A stretch of DNA of 64,000 bases, from assembly GCF_031501865.1 (NCBI RefSeq), contig NZ_JARRCW010000001.1, positions 1,819,001 to 1,883,000 on the forward strand. Reading direction: 5' to 3'. A program made the translations under genes and the position numbers. This document shows positions 47,687 through 57,129 of this stretch, piece by piece. The notes beneath the pieces were generated by a model. The model had not been told where the DNA came from. It worked only from the letters and a program-made list of their open reading frames with translations, and did not search any database. This stretch comes from Pseudovibrio sp. M1P-2-3. GTDB lineage: Bacteria; Pseudomonadota; Alphaproteobacteria; Rhizobiales; Stappiaceae. Positions within the stretch are counted from its first letter, which is position 1; each line of letters starts with the position of its first letter.

Positions 47687-48469
47687 ATGACGACGGAGCG
47701 CTTTGAGTTTGCTGTTCAGCTTGCCGAGAAAGCCGGGAAGTTTGCTCATGAGTATTTTAAAGACTTTACGAGCTTGAACCTTGAGAGCAAGGGACACCAA
47801 GATATGGTGTCAGAGGCAGACAGGGACACCGAACTGTTTGTGAGAGATGCATTGGCAAAAGCCTTTCCAAACGACGGCATCTTTGGGGAGGAGTATGAGC
47901 CAGTTGAAGGCAAGACAGGCTATACTTGGGTCATTGATCCAATCGATGGAACTGCAAACTTCGTCACGGGCATACCGCAGTGGTGTGTGATCATCGCGTG
48001 TGTGAAGGATGGCGAGAAAGAAATTGCTGCCATATATGACCCCTGTCATCAAGAGATGTATGCCGCGCGTAAAGGCGCGGGTGCAACACTTAACGACAAG
48101 CCGATTTCGGTTAGCAAAAGCCAGTCGTTAAGTTCCGGATCGTTGGGGTTTGGTTTTAATGGCCGCAGTGACAGCGAGCAAACAGCTAAAGCCGTCGAAG
48201 CTCTGCTGGCAAAAGGGGCAATATTTTTTAGGAATGCATCCGGTGGGCTGATGCTCTCCTATGTGGCTGCAGGACGCCTCATCGGCTATATGGAAGAGCA
48301 CATGAATTCCTACGATTGTCTGGCAGGACTGTTATTGATTGAAGAAGCTGGCGGACGTGTTGCCCCTCTTGATAAGAACACCATGATTGCCCATGGGGGA
48401 CGTATCACAGCAGCAGCGCCTGGAATCTATGAGGATCTGCTGGCGATTAGCCAACAAGTTTATAAATAG
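47687..48469 (+). CDS. suhB: inositol monophosphatase family phosphatase
   Basis: A 260-residue member of the inositol-monophosphatase/SuhB family, a Mg2+-dependent phosphatase. The metal motifs are visible: FGEEYEPVEG, WVIDPIDGTANFVTG and, near the C-terminus, SYDCLAGLLLIEEAGGRV. Three ATGs compete (47672, 47681, 47687); GAGG at 47675-47678 best spaces the third, so I use it. It may serve as inositol-1-phosphatase or as a histidinol-phosphatase-like enzyme, and the SuhB name is by family, not proof. The terminator just upstream makes it a separate unit from der. Confidence 0.85.
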   Translation: MTTERFEFAVQLAEKAGKFAHEYFKDFTSLNLESKGHQDMVSEADRDTELFVRDALAKAFPNDGIFGEEYEPVEGKTGYTWVIDPIDGTANFVTGIPQWCVIIACVKDGEKEIAAIYDPCHQEMYAARKGAGATLNDKPISVSKSQSLSSGSLGFGFNGRSDSEQTAKAVEALLAKGAIFFRNASGGLMLSYVAAGRLIGYMEEHMNSYDCLAGLLLIEEAGGRVAPLDKNTMIAHGGRITAAAPGIYEDLLAISQQVYK

Positions 48470-49136
48470 ATTGAGTTTAAAGCTGCATGAGTGAATGCAT
48501 CAACTTTCTCAGTGTATGAAAGCAGTTCCTGAGTGAAGGGACTGCTATCTGCTGGAATAACTGAACGTAGTTATGAAGGCTAGCGTTCCAGATTTTTCCC
48601 GTTTGAGCTTCCAGAAAACTACGCAAGACACTTTTTTCTGCATAACTTCAGTGGAAAAGATGGGAAAAATAAAAGGTAGATCAAAATATTATAAATTTCC
48701 TCCTCAACATATGATTGTAATTTCCAGAATTCTTCATAGGCCTCACGTGCGTAGAGTTGCATTTGTATCCATTAAGCAACTACCCGCCTGCCTTATTTTG
48801 AAATAGTTTTCAAAAAGTGCAATTTTTGTCATCTCAATTATTATTTTTCAAAATAGTCATCAAAATTATCCTAGTTTGTTGAGTATCTAGCCTGCTATTT
48901 TGGAGTACTAAGAATTTCTGGCATTGTTGAGTGATAAAGCAAGTATATTTATATAGGTGAAACTACGATTATTTAAGTGACTTCAAATAAAATTAGAGAA
49001 ATATTTTAATTGAGAAATGTATATGTAAAGTTGAAATCAAGTGAAAAAGTAGTAGTTTTATCCGACTTTCGTTCTATTGCTGAATAGGGCAAAAACTTCT
49101 CCTAACTAAACTTCAATTCAGTTTCTGGGAGGAAAA
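48470..49136. other. AT-rich non-coding region upstream of the RTX lipase
   Basis: About 665 bp, markedly AT-rich from about 48790 to 49090, with no convincing gene; the 77-codon frame at 48573 has no ribosome site or family resemblance. It probably carries the lipase promoter. No operator or repeat is identified. Confidence 0.5.
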
Positions 49137-50540
49137 ATGGCACTGTTTGAGTATAAGGGTGAAGACGCACTAGGTCTTATGACTGACGCTATGTCCCTAG
49201 TGATGTATGAATATAATATTGCTGATGACGGCCGTACGATTGAGACCGAGGACGGACCAACCGGTTGGTCACTCCTGACAGCCGATGAGCTGGGCTATGA
49301 GAATGCAGACACAGCTAAAAACGGGTGGTTTAACGGTGAGAAATCTGCCTTTGAAGATGCTCAGGCGGCTGTGCTTGCTCAGTATGATGATGATGGCAAT
49401 ATCACTAAGGTCGGGCTGGTGTTTGCTGGTACCAACAATGCTGGCGATATTCTCGACTATCTTGAATTCTTTGAAGATAACCCGGACTATGCCGAGGACG
49501 CTTTTGGTAACCTGCTCAGCTCCATTAAGGACTTGATGGAAGCAAACGGTCTGGTTGCAAATGACCTGATTGTTGCCGGACACTCTTTGGGTGGCGGTGC
49601 TGTGACCAACATGGCTGAAAAGAGTGACAAGATTGAAGATGGCTTCTTTGTGAATGCCAACTATGTTGGTGTAGCGGCGCATTATACGCCAGAAGACGGC
49701 TCCTCAGTCCTTTCCAATGGCGCCGAAATTTTCAGCTTTGATTTTGAAAACGACCCTGTTCCTTCCGTAATGGCTGAAGGTTTCATTGATATTACAGGTA
49801 ACGATACCAATTATGAGTATGACACCAGTAATATCGTTATGTTTAATGATTACTACGACACCCCGATTTACTGGAATGGTCCGGATCTTTTGAACCTTCT
49901 GACCTGGGACGTTCATTCACGGACCGTCTATGAGAAGGCATTTGAAGCAATCAGTGCCTCTGAATTTTATGGTGAAATGGAGCGTGATAGCCTCATCATA
50001 ATTTCAGACCTTTCCAAGAGCGAGCGAAAAGATACTTGGGTAGAAGACATCGACCTCGCTTTCGATAACACCGGACACTATGGGGATGACGCCTATATTC
50101 TCGGGTCCCAGCACGATGATCTTTTAAGGGGCAATGACGGTGATGATTCACTTGAAGGCTTTGCCGGTGATGACTTCCTGAAGGGTGGCAAGGGCGCGGA
50201 CCAGCTGCTTGGCGGAGAGGGTGATGACACCCTAAGAGGTGGCAAGGGTAAGGATCACCTTTACGATGGCGCAGGGTCTGACGAACTGCGTGGCGGCAAT
50301 GGTGATGATGTCTTCCATTTTGTAGATGACGGTACATTGGATCTTATTGAAGACTTTGAACTGGGTGAAGACCTGATTGATTTGAGTGATGCAGGTATCT
50401 CCTCATTTGGTGAACTCACAATTACACAGGATGGTTCAAAGGACCCAGTCGTTATCGCTTACGGAAACGATATTCTGCATGTTGATGGCAACAAGCTTGA
50501 AGCCCATGACTTCAGCTCAAGCGACTTCATGTTCGCATAA
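49137..50540 (+). CDS. secreted RTX lipase/esterase
   Basis: A 467-residue protein with an alpha/beta-hydrolase core. The nucleophile elbow is GHSLGG at 148-153 (Ser150), preceded by GLVFAGTNNAGDI; Asp and His should lie in the segment FSFDFENDPVP through DVHSRTVYEKA. From about residue 325 to 395 are RTX calcium-binding repeats (DDLLRGNDGDDSLEG, GGKGADQLLGGEGDDTLRGG), and the protein ends in SSDFMFA. No Sec signal peptide is present, so a type I exporter is expected. The layout matches RTX lipases of family I.3. Start ATG follows GGGAGGAAAA. No transporter is encoded nearby. Confidence 0.92.
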   Translation: MALFEYKGEDALGLMTDAMSLVMYEYNIADDGRTIETEDGPTGWSLLTADELGYENADTAKNGWFNGEKSAFEDAQAAVLAQYDDDGNITKVGLVFAGTNNAGDILDYLEFFEDNPDYAEDAFGNLLSSIKDLMEANGLVANDLIVAGHSLGGGAVTNMAEKSDKIEDGFFVNANYVGVAAHYTPEDGSSVLSNGAEIFSFDFENDPVPSVMAEGFIDITGNDTNYEYDTSNIVMFNDYYDTPIYWNGPDLLNLLTWDVHSRTVYEKAFEAISASEFYGEMERDSLIIISDLSKSERKDTWVEDIDLAFDNTGHYGDDAYILGSQHDDLLRGNDGDDSLEGFAGDDFLKGGKGADQLLGGEGDDTLRGGKGKDHLYDGAGSDELRGGNGDDVFHFVDDGTLDLIEDFELGEDLIDLSDAGISSFGELTITQDGSKDPVVIAYGNDILHVDGNKLEAHDFSSSDFMFA

Positions 50541-50588
50541 GAGCTTTTAGCGGTAGCTTTGTAAAACGGACCGTTAGTAGTCTCATTC

Positions 50589-50626
50589 AGCCCTACGCAG
50601 ACTGTCTTGTCTGCGTAGGGCTTTTT
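50589..50626 (+). terminator. rho-independent terminator of the lipase gene
   Basis: AGCCCTACGCAGA / TCTGCGTAGGGCT 13-bp stem with an 8-nt loop, followed by TTTTTC. Lies about 50 bp after the lipase stop. Confidence 0.92.
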
Positions 50627-50760
50627 CGCATTTGGAGGCTAAAGGGTATGTTTGGTCACCACTGTCATAGCCCCACTTAAACAAGTTTAAAGCAGGTCCC
50701 GAATAGTTGATCAGTAGCTGCTATTTAGCTTTTAGTTGTGTCCAAGCCATTTTAATTACT

Positions 50761-51066
50761 TCAACTTTTAGCTTTCATGATTAGTAATAAAATTATAAAA
50801 GCTGCAACAGATAATAAAATCCATGGCTGCGCTAACTTTGCGTAGTAAACAAAGGCGGTTATTTCCATCCAAGTGGAAGGGGTTTCTCTAAGGGATATAA
50901 GATACTTACCATGCTCATACTTCTGACCCACAACGACACCGCCAAGAGCCATGTGTAGTAAGATCGAAGCGGCAAATGTGCCCCAGAATAAAATGGCTTC
51001 GGGTCTTCCTATAGATTTGATTATATGTATGTTTTTCATTGAAATTTCGATATGCGTAAGTGGCAT
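50761..51066 (-). CDS. small membrane protein of unknown function
   Basis: A product of about 101 residues with two hydrophobic helices, around residues 25-48 (AILFWGTFAASILLHMALGGVVVG) in part and 80-98 (ILLSVAAFIILLLIMKAK). The start is uncertain: ATG 51066, GTG 51069 and ATG 51039 are all in frame, and AAAGGGAG is too close to the first two. No family is recognised. It is isolated on the minus strand between the lipase and the SDR-purF block. Confidence 0.5.
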   Translation of the reverse strand: MPLTHIEISMKNIHIIKSIGRPEAILFWGTFAASILLHMALGGVVVGQKYEHGKYLISLRETPSTWMEITAFVYYAKLAQPWILLSVAAFIILLLIMKAKS

Positions 51067-51069
51067 CAC

Positions 51070-51467
51070 TCCCTTTAAATATGACAGTATTTAAGGGGTG
51101 TAAGGGTGATCTCACTTATCCCTTCTCTGTAAAGAGGGTAATTCAGGTGCTCTTCTTGGAAGTGATGGTTCTAATGAGGGAGGTAACCCAATTTTCAACT
51201 GAAAGCTGCCTCTCATCGGTAAATGAGAGCATGTGCAACTCATCGCGCTGATCCTTAATAGGTTGCTTCTGCCCTAATTTCATATCGACCAGTATCTAAT
51301 AAATTTGGGATACACATATGTGTCTGCAACCGTCAGAGATTGTAAAACGCTTATTATTGGTAACCGTCTTTTGTATTTGATGAGCTAAAACACATTACAA
51401 AAGTCGACGTGGAGACAAGGCGTCTCTGACTATGTTGGTAACGTGGATATTGTACAATTCTCATATG
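51070..51467. other. non-coding region between the small membrane protein and the SDR gene
   Basis: About 400 bp, with no gene that can be supported. It contains the promoter side of the small membrane protein. No repeat copy or structured RNA is recognised. Confidence 0.5.
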
Positions 51468-51497
51468 AAAAAAGGCCCTGCGAAACAGGGCCTTTTT
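51468..51497 (-). terminator. rho-independent terminator of the purF-SDR transcript
   Basis: AAAAGGCCCTG / CAGGGCCTTTT stem with a 5-nt loop and T/A runs on both sides. It lies directly past the SDR stop on the minus strand. Confidence 0.88.
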
Positions 51498-51500
51498 AAC

Positions 51501-52247
51501 TTAAGCTTCGACTTTCGGGAAATCCCGAACAGTGCCAGTTGGGTGATCGTAGATCTGCCCGTTATTGCTGCTTTCCGGTAATGTGAATGCGGCAATGGCC
51601 TCGCTGATCTCATCGGGGTGCGGAAGTGTCTGCGGGTCCTCTCCGGGCATCGCCTGCGCACGCATGCCAGTACGCATGGGGCCGGGGTTGATCAGCATGG
51701 AGCGGATTGGTGTTTTTTGTGTTTCGTTTACATAAGTACGCACCATTGCTTCAAGCGCAGCTTTGGACATGGAGTAAGGGCCCCAGTAGGCCTTGCATTT
51801 ACGTGGTGCGCTGGAGCTCAGGAAAATAGCGCGGCCAGCGTCCGACTGGCGCAGCAATGGATCGAAGGAACGCAGCAGCCGCCAGTTTGCAGTCACGTTG
51901 ATCGCCATGACCTCATCAAACTTCTTGGGTGCCACATGGCCAAGAGGTGAAATGGGGCCCAGTATGCCCGCATTGCCGACAAGAATATCCAGCTTTTTCC
52001 AGCGCTCAAAAATAGCAGCGCCAAGACGATCAATCGCGTCGAAATCCTTCAGGTCAAAAGGAACAAGTGTTGCAGAGCCACCAAGGTTCTTGATTTCATC
52101 GTCCAGCTCTTCAAGTCCGCCAACTGTGCGCGCAACTGCAATGATGTGCGCGCCTTTTGCGGCCAAGGTTTTTGCCGTGTAATAGCCAATGCCGCGTGAT
52201 GTACCCGTTACAACGGCCACGCGACCTTCAAGTTTCTTTTCTGTCAT
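51501..52247 (-). CDS. short-chain dehydrogenase/reductase
   Basis: A 248-residue classical SDR. The dinucleotide motif is TGTSRGIGYYTAK (TGxxxGxG), followed by NAGILGPI (NAG motif). The catalytic Ser is in IFLSSSAPRK and the Tyr-x-x-x-Lys in YWGPYSMSKAAL. NAD(P)-dependent oxidation or reduction of an unknown substrate. It is 2 bp downstream of the purF stop and so is probably cotranslated with it; similar SDRs follow purF in other Rhizobiales. The terminator after it marks the end of the unit. Confidence 0.93.
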   Translation of the reverse strand: MTEKKLEGRVAVVTGTSRGIGYYTAKTLAAKGAHIIAVARTVGGLEELDDEIKNLGGSATLVPFDLKDFDAIDRLGAAIFERWKKLDILVGNAGILGPISPLGHVAPKKFDEVMAINVTANWRLLRSFDPLLRQSDAGRAIFLSSSAPRKCKAYWGPYSMSKAALEAMVRTYVNETQKTPIRSMLINPGPMRTGMRAQAMPGEDPQTLPHPDEISEAIAAFTLPESSNNGQIYDHPTGTVRDFPKVEA

Positions 52248-52249
52248 TT

Positions 52250-53728
52250 CTAGCCAACTTCTACCAGCCGGGGGGCCTGTCTGTTGTCATCTTCGTTATT
52301 TAGGTCTGTAAGCGGGGTCGGGTAGTCCCCCGTAAAGCAATGGTCCGTGAATTGCGGGTTCTCGTTATCCCGTCCCTCATAGCCCATTGCCCGGTAAACA
52401 CCGTCCACACTCAAGAAGGCAAGGGAGTCCGCGCCTATATAGTTGCACATTCCAGAAAGGTCGTATTTTGCCGCCAGCAGCTTTTCGCGAACAGGCGTAT
52501 CAATGCCGTAATAATCGGAATATTTGATTGGCGGACTGGCGAGACGGAAATGAACTTCCCGAGCGCCCGCTTCACGGATCATTTCTACGATTTTGAGGGA
52601 AGTTGTGCCGCGTACCAAGCTGTCATCAACAAGGACAACGCGTTTACCCTCGATCTGCGCACGGTTGGCGGAGTGTTTGAGTTTTACTCCCAATGTCCGT
52701 ATCTGCTGGGTGGGCTCAATAAAAGTCCGCCCGACATAGTGATTGCGGATAATGCCCAGCTCGAAAGGCATACCGGACTCGCGGGCAAAGCCCAGAGCCG
52801 AAGGAACGCCTGAATCGGGTACAGGAACAACCACGTCCGCGTCAACCGGTGATTCTTGAGCTAGAATTTGGCCAAATGACTTACGTACATCGTATACACT
52901 GCGACCACCCAGAACAGAATCTGGACGTGAGAAGTAGATATACTCGAAAATACAAGGGCGGGCAGGACGCTTTCCAAACGGGAAGTAACTTTCGATCCCC
53001 GCGGGCGTACACACAACAACTTCGCCGTTTTCCACTTCGCGGATGAACTTGGCACCGATGATATCAAGAGCGCAGGTCTCGGAAGCGAGAATAGGAGCTC
53101 CGTTCAGGTCACCAAGAACCAGTGGACGAATTCCAAATGGATCGCGTGCACCGATCAGCTTTTTGGGTGTCAGAGCAACAAGTGAATAACCACCTTCCAT
53201 TTGACTGATAGCATCGATAAAGCGATCAACGATCTTGGCATGGCGGCTTCTGGCGATCAGTTGCAAAACGACTTCTGAATCAGAGGTAGATTGACAAATG
53301 GCACCATCTTTAATCAGCTGGCGTCTGAGGGTCAGGCCGTTGGTGAAGTTGCCGTTGTGGCAAACAGCAATCCCGCCGCCGTCCAATTCTGCAAACAAAG
53401 GCTGGACATTGCGAAGTGCCGGTTCACCAGTCGTCGAGTAACGCACATGGCCTATGGCAAAAGGTCCGCGGAGCTGGTCGATCGTCTCTTTGTTGGTAAA
53501 CTTTTCTCCAACAAGACCGAGATGGCGTTCCGAACGGAATTGATCTCCGTCATATGTGACAATACCGGAGGCCTCTTGTCCGCGGTGTTGAAGCGCATGA
53601 AGGCCGAGTGCGGTAATTGCCGAGGCATCATCATGCCCGAGTATCCCGAATACTCCACATTCCTCTCTTAGAGTATCCCCTTCCATCTCAAGATCAATAG
53701 TGGATGCAGTTTTCTCACCGCCGCGCAT
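52250..53728 (-). CDS. purF: amidophosphoribosyltransferase (glutamine PRPP amidotransferase)
   Basis: A 492-residue PurF, the first step of purine synthesis (PRPP plus glutamine to phosphoribosylamine). ATG 53728 is chosen because AATAAGGAGAACGCA precedes it; an upstream ATG at 53767 lacks a site. Cys24 in EECGVFG is the Ntn nucleophile, exposed by removal of a 23-residue propeptide. The PRTase signature is VVLVDDSLVRGTTSLKI. Downstream Cys residues in SGMCNYIGAD may bind the Fe-S cluster or be remnants. It is followed by the SDR and preceded by cvpA, as in many proteobacteria. Confidence 0.96.
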   Translation of the reverse strand: MRGGEKTASTIDLEMEGDTLREECGVFGILGHDDASAITALGLHALQHRGQEASGIVTYDGDQFRSERHLGLVGEKFTNKETIDQLRGPFAIGHVRYSTTGEPALRNVQPLFAELDGGGIAVCHNGNFTNGLTLRRQLIKDGAICQSTSDSEVVLQLIARSRHAKIVDRFIDAISQMEGGYSLVALTPKKLIGARDPFGIRPLVLGDLNGAPILASETCALDIIGAKFIREVENGEVVVCTPAGIESYFPFGKRPARPCIFEYIYFSRPDSVLGGRSVYDVRKSFGQILAQESPVDADVVVPVPDSGVPSALGFARESGMPFELGIIRNHYVGRTFIEPTQQIRTLGVKLKHSANRAQIEGKRVVLVDDSLVRGTTSLKIVEMIREAGAREVHFRLASPPIKYSDYYGIDTPVREKLLAAKYDLSGMCNYIGADSLAFLSVDGVYRAMGYEGRDNENPQFTDHCFTGDYPTPLTDLNNEDDNRQAPRLVEVG

Positions 53729-53772
53729 TGCGTTCTCCTTATTGTGTTTGGCTGGGTAGATGCTCATAGTAT

Positions 53773-54387
53773 TCAGTTGCCTGTTGCCGTGAGCTGATCA
53801 AGGCCTTGTCGTTCGGATGCAGAGTAAGTGGGCTCCTCTGCACTTTCGGCTTGAGCGCCGCTATGTGCCTGCTCTTTGTCTCGTATCTTTTCCAAAAAGC
53901 CCTTTCCAGGGTCATCTGGTAGCACAGAAATCAGGCTGCTGCCTGTTGAGACAAGAAAATGGCGGGATTTAGCGTTCAGGACCCATTGGGGCTGCTGCTT
54001 TTCTGGAACAAACCAGTCAAAGAATAGCAGAGCTACGACAACAAGTAAAAATCCGCGTGCCGCTCCAAAAACAAATCCCATGCTGCGATCGAGCGCTCCA
54101 ATGCGGCTATCCAGAACAAAGTCCGAGATGCGCATTGTGATGTAGCTGACCACCAGCAGAGTTACAAGAAAGATCAGGGCTACAGAAACTGCTGTGGCGA
54201 TGGTTTCACTTGATATATACTGGGAAAGCAGCGGAACAAGATCGCCGTAGAAATAATAGGCAGCAACAGCTGCAGCCAACCAGGATGCTATTGAGAGAAC
54301 TTCTCGGACAAAACCGCGAATCATGGCCAAAATAGCCGAAATAAACATGATGACGAGTAAAATACCGTCGAGTAGTGTGATCGGCAT
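53773..54387 (-). CDS. cvpA: CvpA family membrane protein
   Basis: A 204-residue inner-membrane protein with four predicted helices in the first 120 residues (ILLVIMFISAILAMIRGFVRE, IASWLAAAVAAYYFYG, and two later). The C-terminal 80 residues are soluble and Glu/Ser-rich. CvpA in E. coli is tied to colicin V production and envelope homeostasis, and sits next to purF, as here. ATG 54387 has AAGGGG upstream; a GTG at 54396 is in frame but too close. Confidence 0.9.
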   Translation of the reverse strand: MPITLLDGILLVIMFISAILAMIRGFVREVLSIASWLAAAVAAYYFYGDLVPLLSQYISSETIATAVSVALIFLVTLLVVSYITMRISDFVLDSRIGALDRSMGFVFGAARGFLLVVVALLFFDWFVPEKQQPQWVLNAKSRHFLVSTGSSLISVLPDDPGKGFLEKIRDKEQAHSGAQAESAEEPTYSASERQGLDQLTATGN

Positions 54388-54466
54388 GGATCGCACAGCC
54401 CCTTATGTTTAACGAAACCAACAGCGCCCTGTGGTTTCTCCAAATAAAAAATCAAAAGTACCGGCC

Positions 54467-55861
54467 TTAGGGCTCAACACTTTTGTGCTCACTGGAAGCG
54501 ATTGCCGCCACTAGATGTCTCAATTCGTCCATTGCCCGAACTTGGCCCAGGCTACTGCCTGCATCCTTGCCATTCGCGCTTGGTATCACGGCCTGAGCAA
54601 AGCCAAGCTTCAGCGCTTCTTTCAAGCGCGCGCTGGCTTGTGCAACCGGCCTGATACCACCTGACAAACTTACTTCGCCGAAATAAACGCATTCGAGAGG
54701 GAGGGCAACCCCACTCAACGAAGAGATAAGTGCAGCGGCAACAGCCAAGTCAGCGGCAGGCTCGGATATTCGCAGCCCACCGGCAACATTCAAGTATACA
54801 TCATGCTGGGAGAAGCGTACCCCGCACCGGGCCTCCAGAACAGCAAGAATCATGGAAAGGCGGGCCGTATCCCAACCAATTACCGCTCTGCGCGGTGTTC
54901 CAAGGGTTGAAGGCGCCACAAGAGCCTGAATTTCCACAAGCAGCGGGCGCGTTCCCTCCAGCCCCGCAAAGACAGAGGCACCGGGCGTTGCGCCGTTACG
55001 CTCGCCCAGAAACAGGCTGGAAGGGTTGGCAACTTCTTTCAAGCCTTTGTCGGTCATCTCAAAGACGCCGATTTCATCCGTCGCGCCAAAGCGATTCTTT
55101 ACGCCTCTGAGAATACGGTACTGGTGCGCGCCGTCGCCTTCGAAATAAAGCACCGCATCCACCATATGTTCCACAACACGGGGGCCGGCGATCTGGCCGT
55201 CCTTGGTTACGTGCCCAACTATTACGACAGTTGTTCCAGTCTTTTTGGCGTAGCGCACAAGTGCCTGCGCTGATGCTCTGACTTGCGTCACAGTACCGGG
55301 CGGCGAATCAGCCTGTTCCGTCCATAGTGTCTGGATAGAATCGATAATCACGAGGGCAGGGTGCTTTTCCGCCTCCATGGTGGCGATGATGTCCTCAACG
55401 CTGGTTTCTGCAGCCAATGCAACAGGGGCCTTAGCCAAACCAAGACGCTCCGCGCGCAAGCGCACCTGCCCGACCGCTTCCTCGCCAGAGATATAAACGA
55501 TCTTGTGTCCCTGATTTGCCAAGTGGGCGCTGGCCTGAATGAGGAGGGTTGATTTGCCAATACCGGGGTCTCCCCCCACCAAAAGGGCGGAGCCTTTAAC
55601 AAAACCGCCACCGGTCACCCGGTCCAGTTCCGCCACACCGGTGATGATACGGGGAGCCTCTTTCTGCTCGCCTGTCAGCCCGACAAGCGGCACGACCCTT
55701 CCTTTATTTCTGGCGGGTGTGTTGGGTCCAGCACCAATCCCGCCTTGAACACGTTCTTCTTGGATTGAGTTCCATTCACCGCATGACTCGCAGCGTCCTG
55801 CCCATTTTGGAGTTATAGCGCCGCAGGACTGGCAAACGAAACTAATTGATCTTTTGGCCAT
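54467..55861 (-). CDS. radA: DNA repair ATPase RadA
   Basis: A 464-residue RadA (Sms), a DnaB-like helicase that promotes branch migration in recombinational repair. An N-terminal zinc finger (CQSCGAITPKWAGRCESCGEW in part, four Cys) is followed by a RecA-type ATPase with Walker A GGDPGIGKSTL at about residue 93, the KNRFG motif (GVKNRFGATDEIG) and a C-terminal Lon-like domain. It is encoded in the alr-radA-cvpA-purF block of this order. Length and motif order are normal. Confidence 0.97.
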   Translation of the reverse strand: MAKRSISFVCQSCGAITPKWAGRCESCGEWNSIQEERVQGGIGAGPNTPARNKGRVVPLVGLTGEQKEAPRIITGVAELDRVTGGGFVKGSALLVGGDPGIGKSTLLIQASAHLANQGHKIVYISGEEAVGQVRLRAERLGLAKAPVALAAETSVEDIIATMEAEKHPALVIIDSIQTLWTEQADSPPGTVTQVRASAQALVRYAKKTGTTVVIVGHVTKDGQIAGPRVVEHMVDAVLYFEGDGAHQYRILRGVKNRFGATDEIGVFEMTDKGLKEVANPSSLFLGERNGATPGASVFAGLEGTRPLLVEIQALVAPSTLGTPRRAVIGWDTARLSMILAVLEARCGVRFSQHDVYLNVAGGLRISEPAADLAVAAALISSLSGVALPLECVYFGEVSLSGGIRPVAQASARLKEALKLGFAQAVIPSANGKDAGSSLGQVRAMDELRHLVAAIASSEHKSVEP

Positions 55862-55869
55862 TTACTCGA

Positions 55870-57018
55870 TTAAGTCGCATATTGAGTGGAGCTGAGATAA
55901 AAACGCTTATAGCGTTTCCCCAGGCTGGTGAGCAGCTCATAAGCCACAGTATTGGCGTGAAAGGCAACTTCATCCACCGATACGTTCTGTCCGAGAACTT
56001 CAATTGTACTTCCGCGCTCAATAAGGCCAGAAGGAACATCGGTCACATCCAGTGCAATCAGATCCATGGAAACCCTGCCAAAGTATGGGATTCGTCTCTG
56101 GTTAATATAGGCATAAGAGCCAGAGCGTTCATCGCTGGATCCGGTTAAGCGGTGCATGCCATCTGCGTATCCAATATTGATGACAGCAATGCGCGTGTCG
56201 CGCGTTGCCATCTGGCGGGCTCCGTATCCAACTGTCGCTCCTTTGGGAACTGTGCGAACCTGCAGGACTTCTGCGGTCACATAGGCTGAATGTTTCATGG
56301 GATTTTTAGCATATGGAGTGGGGTTGCCTCCATAAAGGGCAACGCCCGGCCGCACCAAATCAAAATGATAGTCCTCCCCCAAAAATACTCCGGAAGAGTT
56401 GGCGAGGGACTTGGGTGTGTCAGGGAAGGCTGAGCTCAAGCACTTGAATGTGGCCAGTTGCTGCGCATTGAGAGGGTGATCTGGCTCATCCGCGCAGGCA
56501 AGGTGACTTAATACTAGGGAAATGTTCAGGGCCTTGAACAGGACTTTGTCACTAAGAAGGGCTTTCAGATCATCCCCGTGAAAACCAAGTCTGTTCATGC
56601 CCGTATCAAGGTGGAGCGCAACAGGCAGAGATTTACCCAAGCTTTCACAAAACTGAGCCCACTCCAAGCATTCCTCTAAGGAATTTAGGACCGGTCTTAG
56701 GTCTGAGCGTGCATAAAGCGGGGCGCGGCCATGAAACAAACCACCAAGGACGTAAATAACAGCCTCGGGCGCCGCCTCTCGCACCAGATCCCCTTCCTCT
56801 GGAAGGGCCGTAAAAAACGTACGAACGCCCGTCTCATAAAGTGCCTTGGAGACTTTGCTCAATCCAGTGCCATAGGCGTCAGCCTTCACCACCGCAGCGC
56901 ATGTGGTCTCAGACCCTACCTGAGAGTTCAAAGACTTCCAGTTCGAGCAAATGGCATCCAAATCTATAGTCAGCTGACCAGTACAATGAGTACCGGACGC
57001 GCGCAGTTGCTCTGTCAA
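55870..57018 (-). CDS. alr: alanine racemase
   Basis: A 382-residue PLP enzyme interconverting L- and D-alanine for peptidoglycan. PLP-binding Lys45 is in AAVVKADAYGTG. The second catalytic residue, Tyr of the GYGARQM region, is present, with the C-terminal domain starting near RVSMDLIALDVTD. The length fits the biosynthetic Alr family. radA follows after 8 bp and dnaB precedes by about 110 bp, on the same strand. Confidence 0.95.
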   Translation of the reverse strand: MTEQLRASGTHCTGQLTIDLDAICSNWKSLNSQVGSETTCAAVVKADAYGTGLSKVSKALYETGVRTFFTALPEEGDLVREAAPEAVIYVLGGLFHGRAPLYARSDLRPVLNSLEECLEWAQFCESLGKSLPVALHLDTGMNRLGFHGDDLKALLSDKVLFKALNISLVLSHLACADEPDHPLNAQQLATFKCLSSAFPDTPKSLANSSGVFLGEDYHFDLVRPGVALYGGNPTPYAKNPMKHSAYVTAEVLQVRTVPKGATVGYGARQMATRDTRIAVINIGYADGMHRLTGSSDERSGSYAYINQRRIPYFGRVSMDLIALDVTDVPSGLIERGSTIEVLGQNVSVDEVAFHANTVAYELLTSLGKRYKRFYLSSTQYAT

Positions 57019-57129
57019 AAGTCGCCCCGAGTCGTTTATACGGTTGTCTCAGTATAAAACTGAAACCTTATAAATTTGCCCAGCAAATACATTGCTTCAT
57101 GTCTTTGGTCGTGAAGGATTCTTGGTTGT

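Noticed and set aside
48573-48806. 77-codon frame upstream of the RTX lipase
   Set aside because: No ribosome site, unusual composition and no recognisable motif; the region is AT-rich non-coding.
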